A DNA stretch of 64,000 nt from CAVTHW01 sp963734625. GTDB lineage: Bacteria > Acidobacteriota > Terriglobia > Bryobacterales > Bryobacteraceae. Below, piece by piece: positions 33,690-43,067 of the stretch. The number at the start of each line of letters is the position of its first letter. Position 1 is the first letter of the stretch. The notes under the pieces were generated by a model that was not told the origin of the DNA, ran no database searches, and worked only from the letters and a program-made list of their open reading frames with translations. A program made the position numbers and the translations under genes. The stretch lies in the NCBI GenBank assembly GCA_963734625.1, contig CAVTHW010000016.1:351802-415801 (forward strand), in the 5' to 3' direction.

Positions 33690-34203
33690 CGAACGTCATG
33701 ACCTGCCGGTAGATGGTGGCGACGTTCGCTTTGCGGTGGCGGCGCCTGCAACGGCACCGGTATGCCCAGGGCCAAGACTCATGTGTGGCCTTTCGCGGTT
33801 GTAGTGGTCAGTCCACAACTGAAGGGTGCACCTGAGATGCCGCTCCCCCAATGGGCTCAGAAAGTCCAGACACTCTCGACGCATAGTGCCCACGAGGCGT
33901 GCACCGCACGGGTGTTCGCAGGACTCTGACATCCATGTCCGTCACGGCCTTGCCCAGTTCCTTCGAGAAGATGCTGTCCCGGTCATGGATCACAAAGCGG
34001 TACGAATGGCCGCCCGGCAGGGCCTCACGAAACTGCTGGAGTGTCCACTCGGCTGTCGGATGCGCCGTGACGTAGGCCGCGCCTACTAGTGCATTTCCTG
34101 GCCGGTCCACCGCATCCTGTTCCCGCGGATGCTCAAGCAGATCGGACGGGTTGCGCGGGGTGGCTCTCAAGTGGTCGTATAGGCCGTATGAGAGTGAAGC
34201 CGA
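33690..34203 (-). pseudogene. Integrase-core (rve) transposase remnant
   Basis: Two minus-strand frames together give a broken DDE integrase. VGAAYVTAHPTAEWTLQQFR and VIHDRDSIFSKELGKAVTDM come from about 34100 to 33930. RLVGTMRRECLDFLSPLGER, then LWTDHYNRERPHMSLGPG, come from about 33900 to 33740. HDRDSIF and the RRECLDFL-NRERPH end are typical of IS3/IS481-type integrases found in Acidobacteria and Planctomycetes. The N-terminal part is scrambled and the two frames do not join, so it is inactive. No terminal repeats seen. Confidence 0.65.
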
Positions 34204-35429
34204 CTCACCCAACAAGCCTGGCGCGCAGGCGCTTTAAGGCGCAGCTTCAGCTTAAGGATCGAGCGCTCGCGGCGGCCGCTGAGGGCATCGCGATCGCCGA
34301 CGCCCGCCTGCCCGACAATCCCCTGATTTACGCCAATGCGGGATTTGAGAGGCTCACGGGGTATTCGGCGGACGAAGTGATGGGGCGCAATTGCCGGTTT
34401 CTGCAAGGTGCCGAGACCGACAAGGGGACATTGGGCAATCTGCGAGCGGCGCTTCGCGAGCAACACGAGATCACTGTGCAGCTCCTCAATTACCGTAAGG
34501 ACGGGACCACGTTCTGGAACCGTCTCTCGATCACACCGGTGCGCGATCCCTCCGGCGCCGTAACTCATTTCATCGCCGTGCAGTCGGATGTGACCGCCGA
34601 AAAAAACGCGCAGGACGAGCTCCAAAGAGCCAACGAACAACTGGAGGCCGCCAGCCGCAGCATTAAGCAAGACCTTGACGCGGCCGCCGCTGTGCAGCGC
34701 TCACTACTTCCGGCTGCGTTGCCGGAGGTTTCCGGCATCCGATTCGCCTGGGAGTTTCGCCCGTGTCAAGAGCTGGCGGGCGACTTTCTGAATACCCTTC
34801 CGCTCGACGACCACCACGTGGGCGTCTATATACTGGACGTCTCCGGACACGGCGTTGCGTCGGCACTCCTTTCCGTGACGTTGAGCCATGTCTTGTCCTC
34901 CGTGGCCGATCGTTCCTTTCTGTACCAAGCGGTGCCTGAAAGTCCGGGCACGTATCTCCTCGCTTCGCCGGCGGAGGTGGTTGCCCGGCTGAACAAGCAG
35001 TTCCAGATCGGGCCCCGAACGACGCAGTATTTCACAATGATCTATGGAATATTGGATGCGAGGACGCGTGAACTCCGCTACGTGACGGCCGGACATCCCG
35101 GACCGGTGCACGTGCGTCGTGGCGTGGCTCCGCTAGTCCTCGGCTCGGGCGGTCCACCAGTTGGGCTGCTCCCGGACTCAAGTTATGAAGAGCGGACAGT
35201 GAGGCTTGGACCAGGAGACCGTCTGTATTTAGCCACGGACGGCCTCACGGATGCCGAGAACATCGCCGGTCAGGAATTCGGTGTAGAGAAGTTGCTAGGA
35301 GCATACGATCGAAATCGCCACCGGGCTCTCCAGGAGAGCCTCGAAGCAGTGATGGCGGGCGTCGAGGAGTGGTGTGCACCCGCACGGCCCGCCGACGACG
35401 TAGCCATGCTGGCAATCGAATGCGAGTGA
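34188..35429 (+). CDS. LOV blue-light receptor fused to a SpoIIE/RsbU-type PP2C phosphatase
   Basis: 413 aa from ATG 34188. Residues about 20-130 are a PAS domain of the LOV subtype: NPLIYANAGFERLTGYSADE, the flavin-adduct motif GRNCRFLQG with the photoactive Cys, and NYRKDGTTFWNRLSITPVRD. A coiled-coil linker (about 132-165) follows. Then comes the PP2C/SpoIIE phosphatase (RPCQELAGDFLNTLPLDDHH, ILDVSGHGVASALLSVTLSH, TAGHPGPVHVRRG, LYLATDGLTDA, PADDVAMLAIE), which holds the metal-binding Asp residues. Such proteins dephosphorylate an anti-anti-sigma factor in partner-switching pathways. No RsbV/RsbW is nearby. Confidence 0.85.
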   Translation: MRVKPTHPTSLARRRFKAQLQLKDRALAAAAEGIAIADARLPDNPLIYANAGFERLTGYSADEVMGRNCRFLQGAETDKGTLGNLRAALREQHEITVQLLNYRKDGTTFWNRLSITPVRDPSGAVTHFIAVQSDVTAEKNAQDELQRANEQLEAASRSIKQDLDAAAAVQRSLLPAALPEVSGIRFAWEFRPCQELAGDFLNTLPLDDHHVGVYILDVSGHGVASALLSVTLSHVLSSVADRSFLYQAVPESPGTYLLASPAEVVARLNKQFQIGPRTTQYFTMIYGILDARTRELRYVTAGHPGPVHVRRGVAPLVLGSGGPPVGLLPDSSYEERTVRLGPGDRLYLATDGLTDAENIAGQEFGVEKLLGAYDRNRHRALQESLEAVMAGVEEWCAPARPADDVAMLAIECE

Positions 35430-35441
35430 CCGCGCACGCGC

Positions 35442-35645
35442 CAGTGGATCCGTCAGGAACGCACCAGGGCATGCCTGGCTCACGCACGGGAGAATGGAAA
35501 ACGGCTGGGACGGCCAGCCACAGCCGCCTTATACGCTGCGGAAATCCGGAAACTGCATCGCGCCGGCGTTAGCAAATCCGAGATCGCCCGCCGGTTGCAG
35601 ATCGGGCGCACCTCAGTCCGCCGCGTCCTGGGAGCACGATCATGA
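35442..35645 (+). pseudogene. C-terminal remnant of a serine recombinase (resolvase/invertase)
   Basis: The plus frame ending TGA at 35643-35645 reads IRQERTRACLAHARENGKRL, GRPATAALYAAEIRKLHRAG and VSKSEIARRLQIGRTSVRRV. This is the end of the catalytic domain helix and the C-terminal helix-turn-helix of a serine resolvase. The catalytic N-terminus is absent. Its stop overlaps the ATG of the calcium-binding protein fragment. Confidence 0.65.
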
Positions 35646-35741
35646 AAAGACCCAAGCGAGACCCGGTCCGGGAAGACCGGATCTACAACGAGGCCATTGT
35701 GGACGCCCGTCCGGAGGAACAGGCCATGAGCTGGTGTTACT
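35642..35741 (+). pseudogene. 5' fragment of a CcbP-like calcium-binding protein gene
   Basis: ATG 35642 begins MKRPKRDPVREDRIYNEAIV, the N-terminus of the CcbP-type calcium-binding family, continuing to EEQAMSW. After the TTACT at 35737-35741 the frame leaves the family and stops. The matching 3' part begins at the TTACT at 37905-37909. The family is acidic and cytoplasmic and is thought to buffer Ca2+. Confidence 0.6.
35737..35741 (+). repeat. TTACT direct repeat (pair with 37905-37909) flanking the cupin insertion
   Basis: The 5' fragment of the calcium-binding gene ends with TTACT. The 3' fragment starts with TTACT at 37905-37909, in the place where the uninterrupted gene would read Tyr-Tyr. 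This fits a 5-bp duplication made when a segment containing the cupin gene was inserted. A chance match of five bases is possible. Confidence 0.35.
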
Positions 35742-35767
35742 TGATATTGATGCGTTAGGACCTGGAA

Positions 35768-37533
35768 CCTGAATTATGCGCGGATCGAGGGCGCTCGGCG
35801 CGGCTGACGTGCTGAGCGGATCTCCTTTTTGGCTGCCTCCTCCCGGTTGATCTGCCTGGAATCACCCTCCTGCTTTGTAAGCCATTGCTCGCACTGGGCC
35901 GCCGGTGCATAGAAGGTTATGCACGCTGGTCGTCAACTCAACATCGCAAGGCAGTGGCGATCACGGGTGTGAAGCCGTCGGCGTCGGCGGCGATCGCGCG
36001 CAAGCGGCCCATCAGACGTTCGAAGATGCCTTTCTCCTCGTAGTGGTCGCTATAGCTGACGCCCACTCGCCCAGCATGCCGCCAGATCTTGGCCGCCAGG
36101 AACAGAAACCGCAGGCGCGCGGTCGCCAAGGTCGTGTGCCGCATCTGGTCGGTCTCTTCACTCTCCTCGCGCTGGAACAGCATCAGCCAGCAGTTCAGGT
36201 TGTAGGCCAGCATCTCAATCTGAAACCAGTTAGCGTTCATCCTCCAGCGGTTCGATGGGTGCGCCGCCAAGCCGGCGTCGTTATTGGCCTCCTTAATCAG
36301 GTTCTCGGCCGAGGCGCGCCCCCGGTAGAAGCCCACCAGCGCATCCAGCGGCCCGTCCATGTTGGTGACGAAGACCCGATAGGTGTACTCCGGCGTATCG
36401 AACAACTGATATTGCTCGGGTTGGTCCGCCTCGCGGGGTTCGGGCTCCTTCGCATACCGCAACGCCACGAACCGGTAGGCTTTGCCCCATCCTTCCGGCT
36501 GGTAGAGCAACTCGCACTGCCCGTCGGCGTCCGTGCGCGGCGACGGCTTCCAATCGGCCGCTTTCAACTCATCCACCAGCCGCGCCGTCTTGCGCGCAAC
36601 CACAATGAATTGGCAGTTTCGCTTCTCGTAGGCCTGGACTGCCTCCCAACAGTAGAAGCCCGAGTCGGCACGCGCGTAGGCGGTCTTCACCGTTTTGGGC
36701 AAGGCCGCGACCGCGGCATCCAGATGCGCGGCGATTTGTTTTCCGTCGGGCCGGTCGCCGGTGCGCTGCGAGCCGGTGACGTACTCTTTGGTTTCGGCCA
36801 GAAAGGTCAGAATCGGCTGGTAGCTCTGCTTGCCTTTGTTCTTCGGGTTATAGCCTTTGCGCGCACCCATCTGGTTGCCGAACAGAGTGTGCACCGTCGT
36901 ATCGGTGTCCAGCGTCACCTCCGCCAACTCCACGTTGGCGGCTTCCCAGACTCGTTGCCGCATGCGGCGTTGCACCTCCAGCAACTGCCGTGCGATGCCC
37001 AGGTGCAGTGCGGCCAGGAAGCGCCAGAAGGTCGATTGCGGAGGCAACTTGAGCACCTGCAGGATGCCGGTCAGCATCGGCTCCCGCTTCAGAAACCGCA
37101 AATGGTGGAGCCGGGAGAATCCCACGTAGCAGGCCAGTACCATCGCCAGCACGAACCGGAACATCGTCATGGCCTTGGTCTTCCGCTGAACGGTGAGGGT
37201 TTCTTCCACCAGTTGCTGGAAGCCGAGTTTCTCCAGCATGCTGGCCACCGGCAAGAGGCCACCGTAGGCGGTCAGATTCTTCGCCTCAAAGTCATAGGGC
37301 GTGGAAGCACTGATTCTATTGGGCTCCGGAGTAACCTCACGAACCGCTTGATTGGCGGGCTTCCGGCGGGTATCCTGATTATCATCGTTCACCATTTGGG
37401 TGGCTCCTGAGAATCGGTTCGCGAAGCTGCGAACTTCGCGTCCCTACTGTTTTAACGCAGGATTCTCAGGGGTCCCAAATGGTGTCACGCCTCAACCGCC
37501 CAGCGGCAGCCTCAGAAGCGTGCATTATTCAGG
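35768..37533. mobile_element. Complete IS1380-family insertion sequence (1766 bp)
   Basis: Ends: CCTGAATTATGCGCG at 35768 and, on the other strand from 37533, CCTGAATAATGCACG. These are imperfect terminal inverted repeats of about 15 bp. Flanks TGGAA at 35763-35767 and TGGAA at 37534-37538 are a 5-bp target duplication. The element contains one transposase gene on the minus strand and little else. Intact gene and clean duplication imply fairly recent insertion. It landed just upstream of the cupin gene, separating it from upstream sequence. Confidence 0.88.
35938..37395 (-). CDS. IS1380-family DDE transposase
   Basis: 485 aa, full length for the family. It catalyses excision and insertion of the surrounding element. 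The three acidic sites are visible: VTLDTDTTVHTLFGNQ near residue 170, ARADSGFYCWEAVQAYEKR near 250, and YRGRASAENLIKEANNDAGL near 385, the Glu being in the YREN-like segment. The C-terminal WFQIEMLAYNLNCWLMLF is typical of IS1380 transposases. No frameshift or stop. Confidence 0.9.
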   Translation of the reverse strand: MVNDDNQDTRRKPANQAVREVTPEPNRISASTPYDFEAKNLTAYGGLLPVASMLEKLGFQQLVEETLTVQRKTKAMTMFRFVLAMVLACYVGFSRLHHLRFLKREPMLTGILQVLKLPPQSTFWRFLAALHLGIARQLLEVQRRMRQRVWEAANVELAEVTLDTDTTVHTLFGNQMGARKGYNPKNKGKQSYQPILTFLAETKEYVTGSQRTGDRPDGKQIAAHLDAAVAALPKTVKTAYARADSGFYCWEAVQAYEKRNCQFIVVARKTARLVDELKAADWKPSPRTDADGQCELLYQPEGWGKAYRFVALRYAKEPEPREADQPEQYQLFDTPEYTYRVFVTNMDGPLDALVGFYRGRASAENLIKEANNDAGLAAHPSNRWRMNANWFQIEMLAYNLNCWLMLFQREESEETDQMRHTTLATARLRFLFLAAKIWRHAGRVGVSYSDHYEEKGIFERLMGRLRAIAADADGFTPVIATALRC

Positions 37534-37557
37534 TGGAAGTACAGAGAGGAGAGCACG

Positions 37558-37902
37558 ATGAGCAACGAGCAGGTGGCACCTGAGACGAAAGGTGTTACGG
37601 TGAAGTTACTTGCAACGGTTGACCTGGGCCCTGAGATCGAGGGCATGGCAGGGCGCCAACTTCGAATGCGTATGGTGACCATCGAGCCTGGAGGCGTCTT
37701 CGGCCCGATTCACGACCATAAAGACAGACCAGGCATCGTCTACATACTGCAAGGAACGATCACTGACCATCGAAATGGAGTCGCTACGGACTATGGGCCG
37801 GGAGTGGGATGGCCCGAGGATAGGAACACCACACACTGGCTTGAGAACAGAGGAACGATTCCGGCGGTGGAGATCTCGGTCGATATAGTCAGGCAAGAGT
37901 AA
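37558..37902 (+). CDS. Small cupin-domain protein
   Basis: 114 aa. Single cupin barrel: MVTIEPGGVFGPIHDHKDRP (first cupin motif with two His), IVYILQGTITDH and GPGVGWPEDRNTTHWLENRG (second motif with His). AGAGAGGAGAG precedes the ATG. Such proteins bind a metal and often sense or isomerise small molecules; the substrate is unknown. It lies inside what was a calcium-binding protein gene, 24 bp from the right end of the IS. Confidence 0.8.
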   Translation: MSNEQVAPETKGVTVKLLATVDLGPEIEGMAGRQLRMRMVTIEPGGVFGPIHDHKDRPGIVYILQGTITDHRNGVATDYGPGVGWPEDRNTTHWLENRGTIPAVEISVDIVRQE

Positions 37903-37904
37903 GA

Positions 37905-38176
37905 TTACTACGTGGAAGGCAAGATCCGTTTCCCGTTCCAGTGCGAGGTGTGTCGCCACGAAGGTTGTCTCGCCGCTCCACAAGGGTGAAACCATCGAGG
38001 TCTTACGCATGGCCTCCGAAGATGCCTGCGAGCACGATATGCTCGTGCAGATCCGTTGGCAGGGCCGGAAGGTGGCTGTCCCTCTATCCCAACTGACAGC
38101 CCTCGATCCGGATGAATCAACCGATGAGGCCATCGGCGACTGGCACTACTGGGTGGCGCAGGGCTACTGTCTCTGA
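37905..38176 (+). pseudogene. 3' fragment of the CcbP-like calcium-binding protein gene (plus one inserted base)
   Basis: Starting in the TTACT repeat, the frame reads YYVEGKIRFPFQ. Skipping an extra T near 37942 continues with ARCVATKVVSPLHKGETIEV, LVQIRWQGRKVAVPLSQL and IGDWHYWVAQGY to TGA at 38174-38176. Together with 35642-35741 this makes a whole CcbP-type protein of about 120 aa. The gene is split by the cupin segment and the IS. Confidence 0.65.
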
Positions 38177-38352
38177 TTTACGCACGGTTACCGAAAGCTC
38201 ACAAACCAATGGCCCTCATGCAGCCCATGGAACTCGGCATGGCGCTTGTGCGTGACCCCGGTGGACAACATTCTCCCAGGTGTGTTGTCGCCGGCGCGCA
38301 GCTCCGCACGGGCATTTGAATAAACTTCTGACAGTCGAACAGCCCGTTGAAG

Positions 38353-38652
38353 CTACCACCGCCCAGGTCTTGGCGTTGACGAATGAGCACCATCCATTGG
38401 GCTGAGGGGCTGCGCCGGGGTTGCTCGGAGCAAACGGTCTTCCAACGGCGCCCGATCAAAGCGCCGAATGACGGCCTCCATCGCCCCGGCGCTGGGAGCT
38501 TCGACAAATGCAAATCCTCTCGACTCTTGGGTCTCGTGATCGCGGATCACCTTGACTGAATCTGCGGCCAGATCCTCTGCCACCATCCACGACCTGATGT
38601 CGTCCGCGGTAACCCAGTCCGGAAGATCGCCAAGATACACGGTGAAGCTCAT
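38353..38652 (-). CDS. RRM-type RNA-binding protein
   Basis: 99 aa from ATG 38652. RNP2-like FTVYLGDLPDWV at the start and RNP1-like ESRGFAFVEAPS near residue 47 mark an RNA-recognition motif of the small bacterial (cyanobacterial Rbp-like) kind, with a short tail after the fold. Likely binds RNA in stress or cold response; targets unknown. Stands alone, divergent from the AsmA gene. Confidence 0.75.
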   Translation of the reverse strand: MSFTVYLGDLPDWVTADDIRSWMVAEDLAADSVKVIRDHETQESRGFAFVEAPSAGAMEAVIRRFDRAPLEDRLLRATPAQPLSPMDGAHSSTPRPGRW

Positions 38653-39004
38653 GTCGATTCGGGCTCTGGGAGAGATTGTACTGTAGATCTCACACCACGA
38701 GCAGCACTGCAGTGAAAACGCCCCCCTCCTATCCCGTTGCTGTTCCCGCTGAGCTTGCAGACCGCGTCGGCTTTGGCGCGTTCGGCGCAACAGGGGCCCA
38801 AGGTGGGCCATGTTTCTTCGGCCGATGCGCCGTCTCTTCGGCTTCCTGGCTGCGCAGTAGGATCCGTCGACCCACCGAAGATCCAAGCTCGGCTGACCTC
38901 CCTGCGGCGGGAAGACAGCGAATGTGATCCTGCCACGATCTCGAGTTTGGACCGCCGGCACCAGCTTTGGCTTTTGGCTGCACAGGGAGGTATTGTGGTG
39001 GCGT
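38653..39004. other. Gene-free stretch between divergent RRM and AsmA genes
   Basis: About 350 bases between two divergent starts. It should contain both promoters, but I see no convincing hexamer pair, repeat or RNA gene. Open frames here show no family features. Confidence 0.4.
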
Positions 39005-40624
39005 ATGCGACGAACTGCCCGAGTTATCGGAATTGTTCTGGCGCTGCTCCTTCTGGTGGTTTTCAGTCTCCCATTTCTGATCAGCGCCGACCGCTTCAAA
39101 CCCGCGTTGGAGTCGAAATTGTCGGCCGCGCTTGGGAGGCGGGTGACAATCGGCAGCCTGAGGCTCTCCATCCTGGCCGGCGGGGTGACAGCAGACAGCC
39201 TCGCCATCGCCGACGATGAGGCGTTTAGCCGCGCGCCTTTTCTTCAGGCCAAGTCGCTGAAAGTCGCGGTGGAACTGTGGCCCCTCATCGCCTCGCGGAA
39301 GCTGAACGTCACGGGGCTCACCATCGACCAGCCCCAGGTGGCGCTTCTCCAATCCCCAGAGGGGCGCTGGAACTACTCCAGCATGGGCGGCACGTCTGGG
39401 CCGCCGGCTTCGTCCGCCCCAGAACCATCTGCGAAGGACAGCCTCGACCTCAGCGCCAGACTGGTCAAGATTGTGGACGGTCGTTTTTCACTCGGCAAGA
39501 CCAGCGGGCGGCAGAAGCCGCTGGCTCTGGACAGTGTGAACCTGGAGGTCCGGGAATTCGCCCCGTCCGTGGAGTTCCCGTTTTCGTTTAACGCCAAGGT
39601 TGCCGGCGGCGGCGATATCAAGCTGGAAGGGAAGGCGGGACCTATCGACGGGACGGATGTATCACTGACCCCGCTCTCCGTAACACTGGACATTGCGCAA
39701 CTCAACCTGGCTTCGGCGTTGGCCGGGACCGCTCCCGATATGGCCGGCATCGCCTCCTTGCAGGCGAGCATTGCCTCCAGTGGCGGGCGGCTAGCCGTGA
39801 AAGGCAAACTGAGAGCCGAAGGACTGAAGCTGGCGAAGAACGCAACGCCGGCACGCCGAGTCGTGGAGTTCGACTTCAGCACCGAGCATGATCTGCGCAA
39901 GCACGCCGGCGCGCTCCAGCGCGGCGACATCCATATCGGTGCCGCCTCGGCGAGCCTCACCGGAACCTACGCAGAGCGCGGCGAATCCATGGTGCTCAAC
40001 ATGAAGTTCGCGGGGACGAAGATGCCCGTACCGGAACTGGCGGAGCTACTGCCGCCGCTGGGTATCGCGCTTCCCAACGGGTCCAAGCTCGAGGGCGGAA
40101 CCGCGACGGTGGCGTTCGCTGTCGAGGGACCGGCGGACGGCCTCATGGCCGACGGCTCGATTTCAGTGGACAAGACGCGACTTGCCAACTTCGACCTGGG
40201 AACCAAGATGGCAGTGATCGAGACACTCGCCGGCATCAAAGGCGGCCCAAACACAGACATCGAGGTCCTCAGCGCGAAATTGAAGTACGCGCCGCAGGGA
40301 ACGACCGTTGAGAACGTTGATTTCATCGCTCAGGGTGTTGGCGAACTGAATGGCGCCGGCAAGATCAGCCCCTCCAATGCGCTCGACTTTGTGATGAGCG
40401 TGACCATTCAGAGTACGCGGTCGGCGGCCCTGAGCAAGACCGCTGTGCCATTCTTCGTCCAGGGCACGGCGATGCAGCCGGTGTTCAAGCCGGATCTCCG
40501 CGGCCTGGCCAAGGCCCAAGCGAAGACCCTCTTGCAGTCGGAGGCCCAGAAAAGGCTTAAGGGAAGCGTCGGGGAGGCCGCCGGGGGTATCCTGGACAAC
40601 CTGTTCGGGGGGAAGAAGAAGTAG
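39005..40624 (+). CDS. AsmA-family envelope protein
   Basis: 539 aa from ATG 39005; the longer open frame upstream has no family sequence. N-terminal membrane anchor (residues 8-30, ARVIGIVLALLLLVVFSLPF), then the AsmA start pattern FKPALESKLSAALGRRVTIG and SILAGGVTADSLAIADDEAF, and long beta-repeat sequence. The C-terminal part carries the second AsmA domain (AVIETLAGIKGG, VENVDFIAQGVGELNGAGKI). Known family members act in outer-membrane assembly or lipid transport between membranes. It ends in a short basic GGKKK tail, 59 bp before the sigma factor gene. Confidence 0.83.
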   Translation: MRRTARVIGIVLALLLLVVFSLPFLISADRFKPALESKLSAALGRRVTIGSLRLSILAGGVTADSLAIADDEAFSRAPFLQAKSLKVAVELWPLIASRKLNVTGLTIDQPQVALLQSPEGRWNYSSMGGTSGPPASSAPEPSAKDSLDLSARLVKIVDGRFSLGKTSGRQKPLALDSVNLEVREFAPSVEFPFSFNAKVAGGGDIKLEGKAGPIDGTDVSLTPLSVTLDIAQLNLASALAGTAPDMAGIASLQASIASSGGRLAVKGKLRAEGLKLAKNATPARRVVEFDFSTEHDLRKHAGALQRGDIHIGAASASLTGTYAERGESMVLNMKFAGTKMPVPELAELLPPLGIALPNGSKLEGGTATVAFAVEGPADGLMADGSISVDKTRLANFDLGTKMAVIETLAGIKGGPNTDIEVLSAKLKYAPQGTTVENVDFIAQGVGELNGAGKISPSNALDFVMSVTIQSTRSAALSKTAVPFFVQGTAMQPVFKPDLRGLAKAQAKTLLQSEAQKRLKGSVGEAAGGILDNLFGGKKK

Positions 40625-40683
40625 GCCGCGAAGCGGATGCGCGCCGGAGTAGGGGGAGGCGAGGCACCGGAAATCGTCAGCGC

Positions 40684-42316
40684 ATGAAGGCGGGCAAGAA
40701 CAAAGGCTCTCTCCTGGACGATGAGATCGAGGCTACGCTGCCCGAGGGACAAGCCGACGACCCTGCCCTGGACGATCTGCTTGCAGACCTCAACATCTCC
40801 GACACTGAGGTTCTCGAGGAGTCGGATCTCGTCCGGATCCAGAGTACTGAGGGCGCCGAGGAACCCGATGAGCCCGAATTGAGCGGTGATTCATCAGCGG
40901 AGGCCAGCGAGCCCGTCCGTATGTACCTACGCGAGATGGGCACCGTCTCGCTGCTCACCCGAGAGGGCGAAATGGACCTGGCCAAGCGTATCGAGCGCGG
41001 CCAGACCATCGCGAAGAAGGCCCTCTCCCGATCTCCCCAGGTAATCCAAGAGATGCTCAGGCTGGGCGACGCGCTGGAGCAGGGCCGAGTTTCGGTTCAG
41101 GATGTGCTGATCATGCCCGACTCGAGCGCCGTGGACAGCTCCGCCACCAAGGAGAAGGAGCACCTCCTTGAGAGGATCGCCGAGATCACCAAGCATTATG
41201 AGAAGGCGCAACAGCTCCGCCAGCAGCTTCAGGCTGTCTCTCGCCGCATGCAGCCCAAACGGCACAAGAGGCTGCGGTACAGCTTCGCACGCTCTTTGGT
41301 CGAGGCTGTCTCAGGTCTACCGCCAGATCCAGTTCACGCCTCAGTTCCAACGGAAGATCATCAACCTAATCAGGCAGGCCGTCCAGGACTGCGAGCCGAT
41401 AGAGCGGGCGATCGCGAAGATCGAGCGGAAGCTGGAAAGCAGCGTGCTTGGCCGGTCGGCCGGGCTGCGAGAAGAACTCCTTGCGACGCTGCGGCAACTG
41501 ACGCAAGAACTCCGGAAACTGGAAAAGAGCTGGGGATGGGGCGCCACGGAACTCAGGCGCACGCTTCAGATCATCGAACGGGGGGAACAGGAGGCCGAAA
41601 CAGCCAAGAAGCAGCTCATCGAGGCAAATCTCCGGCTGGTAGTGTCGGTGGCCAAGAGATACAACAACCGTGGGCTGCCATTCCTGGACTTGATCCAGGA
41701 AGGGAACATCGGCCTGATGAGGGCTGTCGACAAGTTCGATTACCGGCGTGGCTACAAGTTCTCCACTTACGCGATGTGGTGGATCCGGCAGGGGATTACA
41801 CGGGCCATTGCCGAACAGGCGCGGACTATTCGCATTCCGGTCCACATGATCGAAGTGATCAGCAAACTGGTACGCGCTCAGCGCGAACTCCGGCAGGAGC
41901 TGCGCCGGGAGCCGACGCCGGGCGAACTGGCCCGGAAGATGGATGTGTCCGTCAGCAAGGTGCGCAAGATCCTGCAGGTCGCACAGGAACCCGTCTCGCT
42001 GGAAACGCGCGTCGGGGAGGATATGGAATCGCACCTCGGTGAACTCCTCATGGACAAGGAAGGAGCCTCGCCCTCCGAGTCGGTCGTCAACAGCGATCTC
42101 CGAAAGCGGATGACTGAGGTTCTCAACACGCTCGGCCCCAGGGAGGCGGAGATACTGCAATTGCGTTTCGGCCTGCGGGATGACCGCGTGCACACGCTCG
42201 AGGAGGTGGGTCTGCACCTTGGCGTGACCCGTGAGCGAGTCCGCCAGATTGAGGCCCATGCCCTTCGCAAGCTCCGCAGCGCCAGCAACAGCAGCCAGTT
42301 GAGGGCCTTTATTTAG
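40684..42316 (+). CDS. rpoD: RpoD-like sigma-70 factor (one apparent frameshift)
   Basis: About 540 aa once an extra G near 41304-41305 is skipped; raw frames are 40684-42042 and 41168-42316. Region 1.2 is VRMYLREMGTVSLLTREGEM. A nonconserved region follows. Region 2 is ANLRLVVSVAKRYNNRGLPF, LDLIQEGNIGLMRAVDKFDY and FSTYAMWWIRQGITRAIAEQ. Region 3 is IPVHMIEVISKLVRAQREL. Region 4 is LREAEIL-type LGPREAEILQLRFGLRDD and TLEEVGLHLGVTRERVRQIE. It directs RNA polymerase to housekeeping-type promoters. It could be the primary sigma or an RpoD paralog. The break in so conserved a gene argues for sequence error. Confidence 0.88.
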
Positions 42317-42431
42317 CGCGGTGTCAGAGCGTGACCCGAGTGAGGCAAGTGGTGCAGCACACGGGCAACCGGCCTTCCATACAGGTCGTACTGCCGTGCT
42401 ACTCTAGCCTGGGTGAGATTGGAAACGCACG

Positions 42432-42761
42432 ATGACCAGGGTTGAACTGACTGAGGAGGTCCGCTGCGCGTTGGGCATATCGCAGAAGGAATCTGACACC
42501 ATTGTGCTAACGATACTCGACAGCATCGTGCGTTCACTGCGATCTGGTGACAAGGTCGAGATCCGCGGGTTCGGCAGCTTTCGCACTCGGCAGCGCAAGG
42601 CTCGAATTGGCCGTAATCCGAAAACCGGCGTCCAGGTGGACGTTCCTCCGAAACGAGTCCCACATTTCAAGCCCAGCAAGGAACTGAAGGATTTGGTGGA
42701 CTCAGCGGCGGGCTACGAGTCGTCCAGCCTTCAAACACAGGGCGCCGGCCAGACTGGCTGA
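42432..42761 (+). CDS. HU/IHF-family DNA-binding protein
   Basis: 109 aa, 15-20 longer than typical. LTEEVRCALGISQKESDTIV, EIRGFGSFRTRQRKARIGRN and PKTGVQVDVPPKRVPHFKPS contain the beta-arm with its GRNPKTG..V motif; a Ser/Gly-rich tail follows. The arm and the R at the tip favour the IHF side of the family. Structures and bends DNA in the nucleoid. Confidence 0.85.
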   Translation: MTRVELTEEVRCALGISQKESDTIVLTILDSIVRSLRSGDKVEIRGFGSFRTRQRKARIGRNPKTGVQVDVPPKRVPHFKPSKELKDLVDSAAGYESSSLQTQGAGQTG

Positions 42762-43067
42762 GCTGTTCCCTATCGAGGGCGACCTTGAAGGGACGAGCGG
42801 CGCATTCCTTTCCAGTGCCTTGCCGACCGGACAAGGCTGGAGGCGGGCAAGTACACAGGTCGAAGTGCGGAGAGAGACGGAACGGTGTATCACAAATCGT
42901 TTGAAATCAGTCACTTTCCGGTTCTTCTTTACCCGGAAAAGCCACAACTGGCTCCTTCCTGGGCCGCCGAACCGGCTCGGGACAGGCAGGATGAAGAAAA
43001 CGGCTTAAACGGAAACCGCTGGGCGTAGATTCGATGGTGCGCAGAATGCGAAAAAGGAAACTCCGTC
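42762..43067. other. Gene-free stretch between the HU gene and the next promoter
   Basis: About 300 bases. Open frames on both strands lack family features, and I see no strong hairpin. It is presumably the 3' region of the HU-like gene and spacer. Confidence 0.4.

Noticed and set aside
35494..35772. 92-aa open frame spanning the resolvase remnant and calcium-binding fragment
   Set aside because: It is in a different frame from both family matches and has no coding features of its own.
35905..37410. 501-aa plus-strand open frame across the IS
   Set aside because: Antisense of the IS1380 transposase, which has the catalytic residues on the minus strand.
38177..38352. Possible transposase fragment after the calcium-binding remnant
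   Set aside because: Short Cys-rich frames on the minus strand could not be matched to any family by eye.
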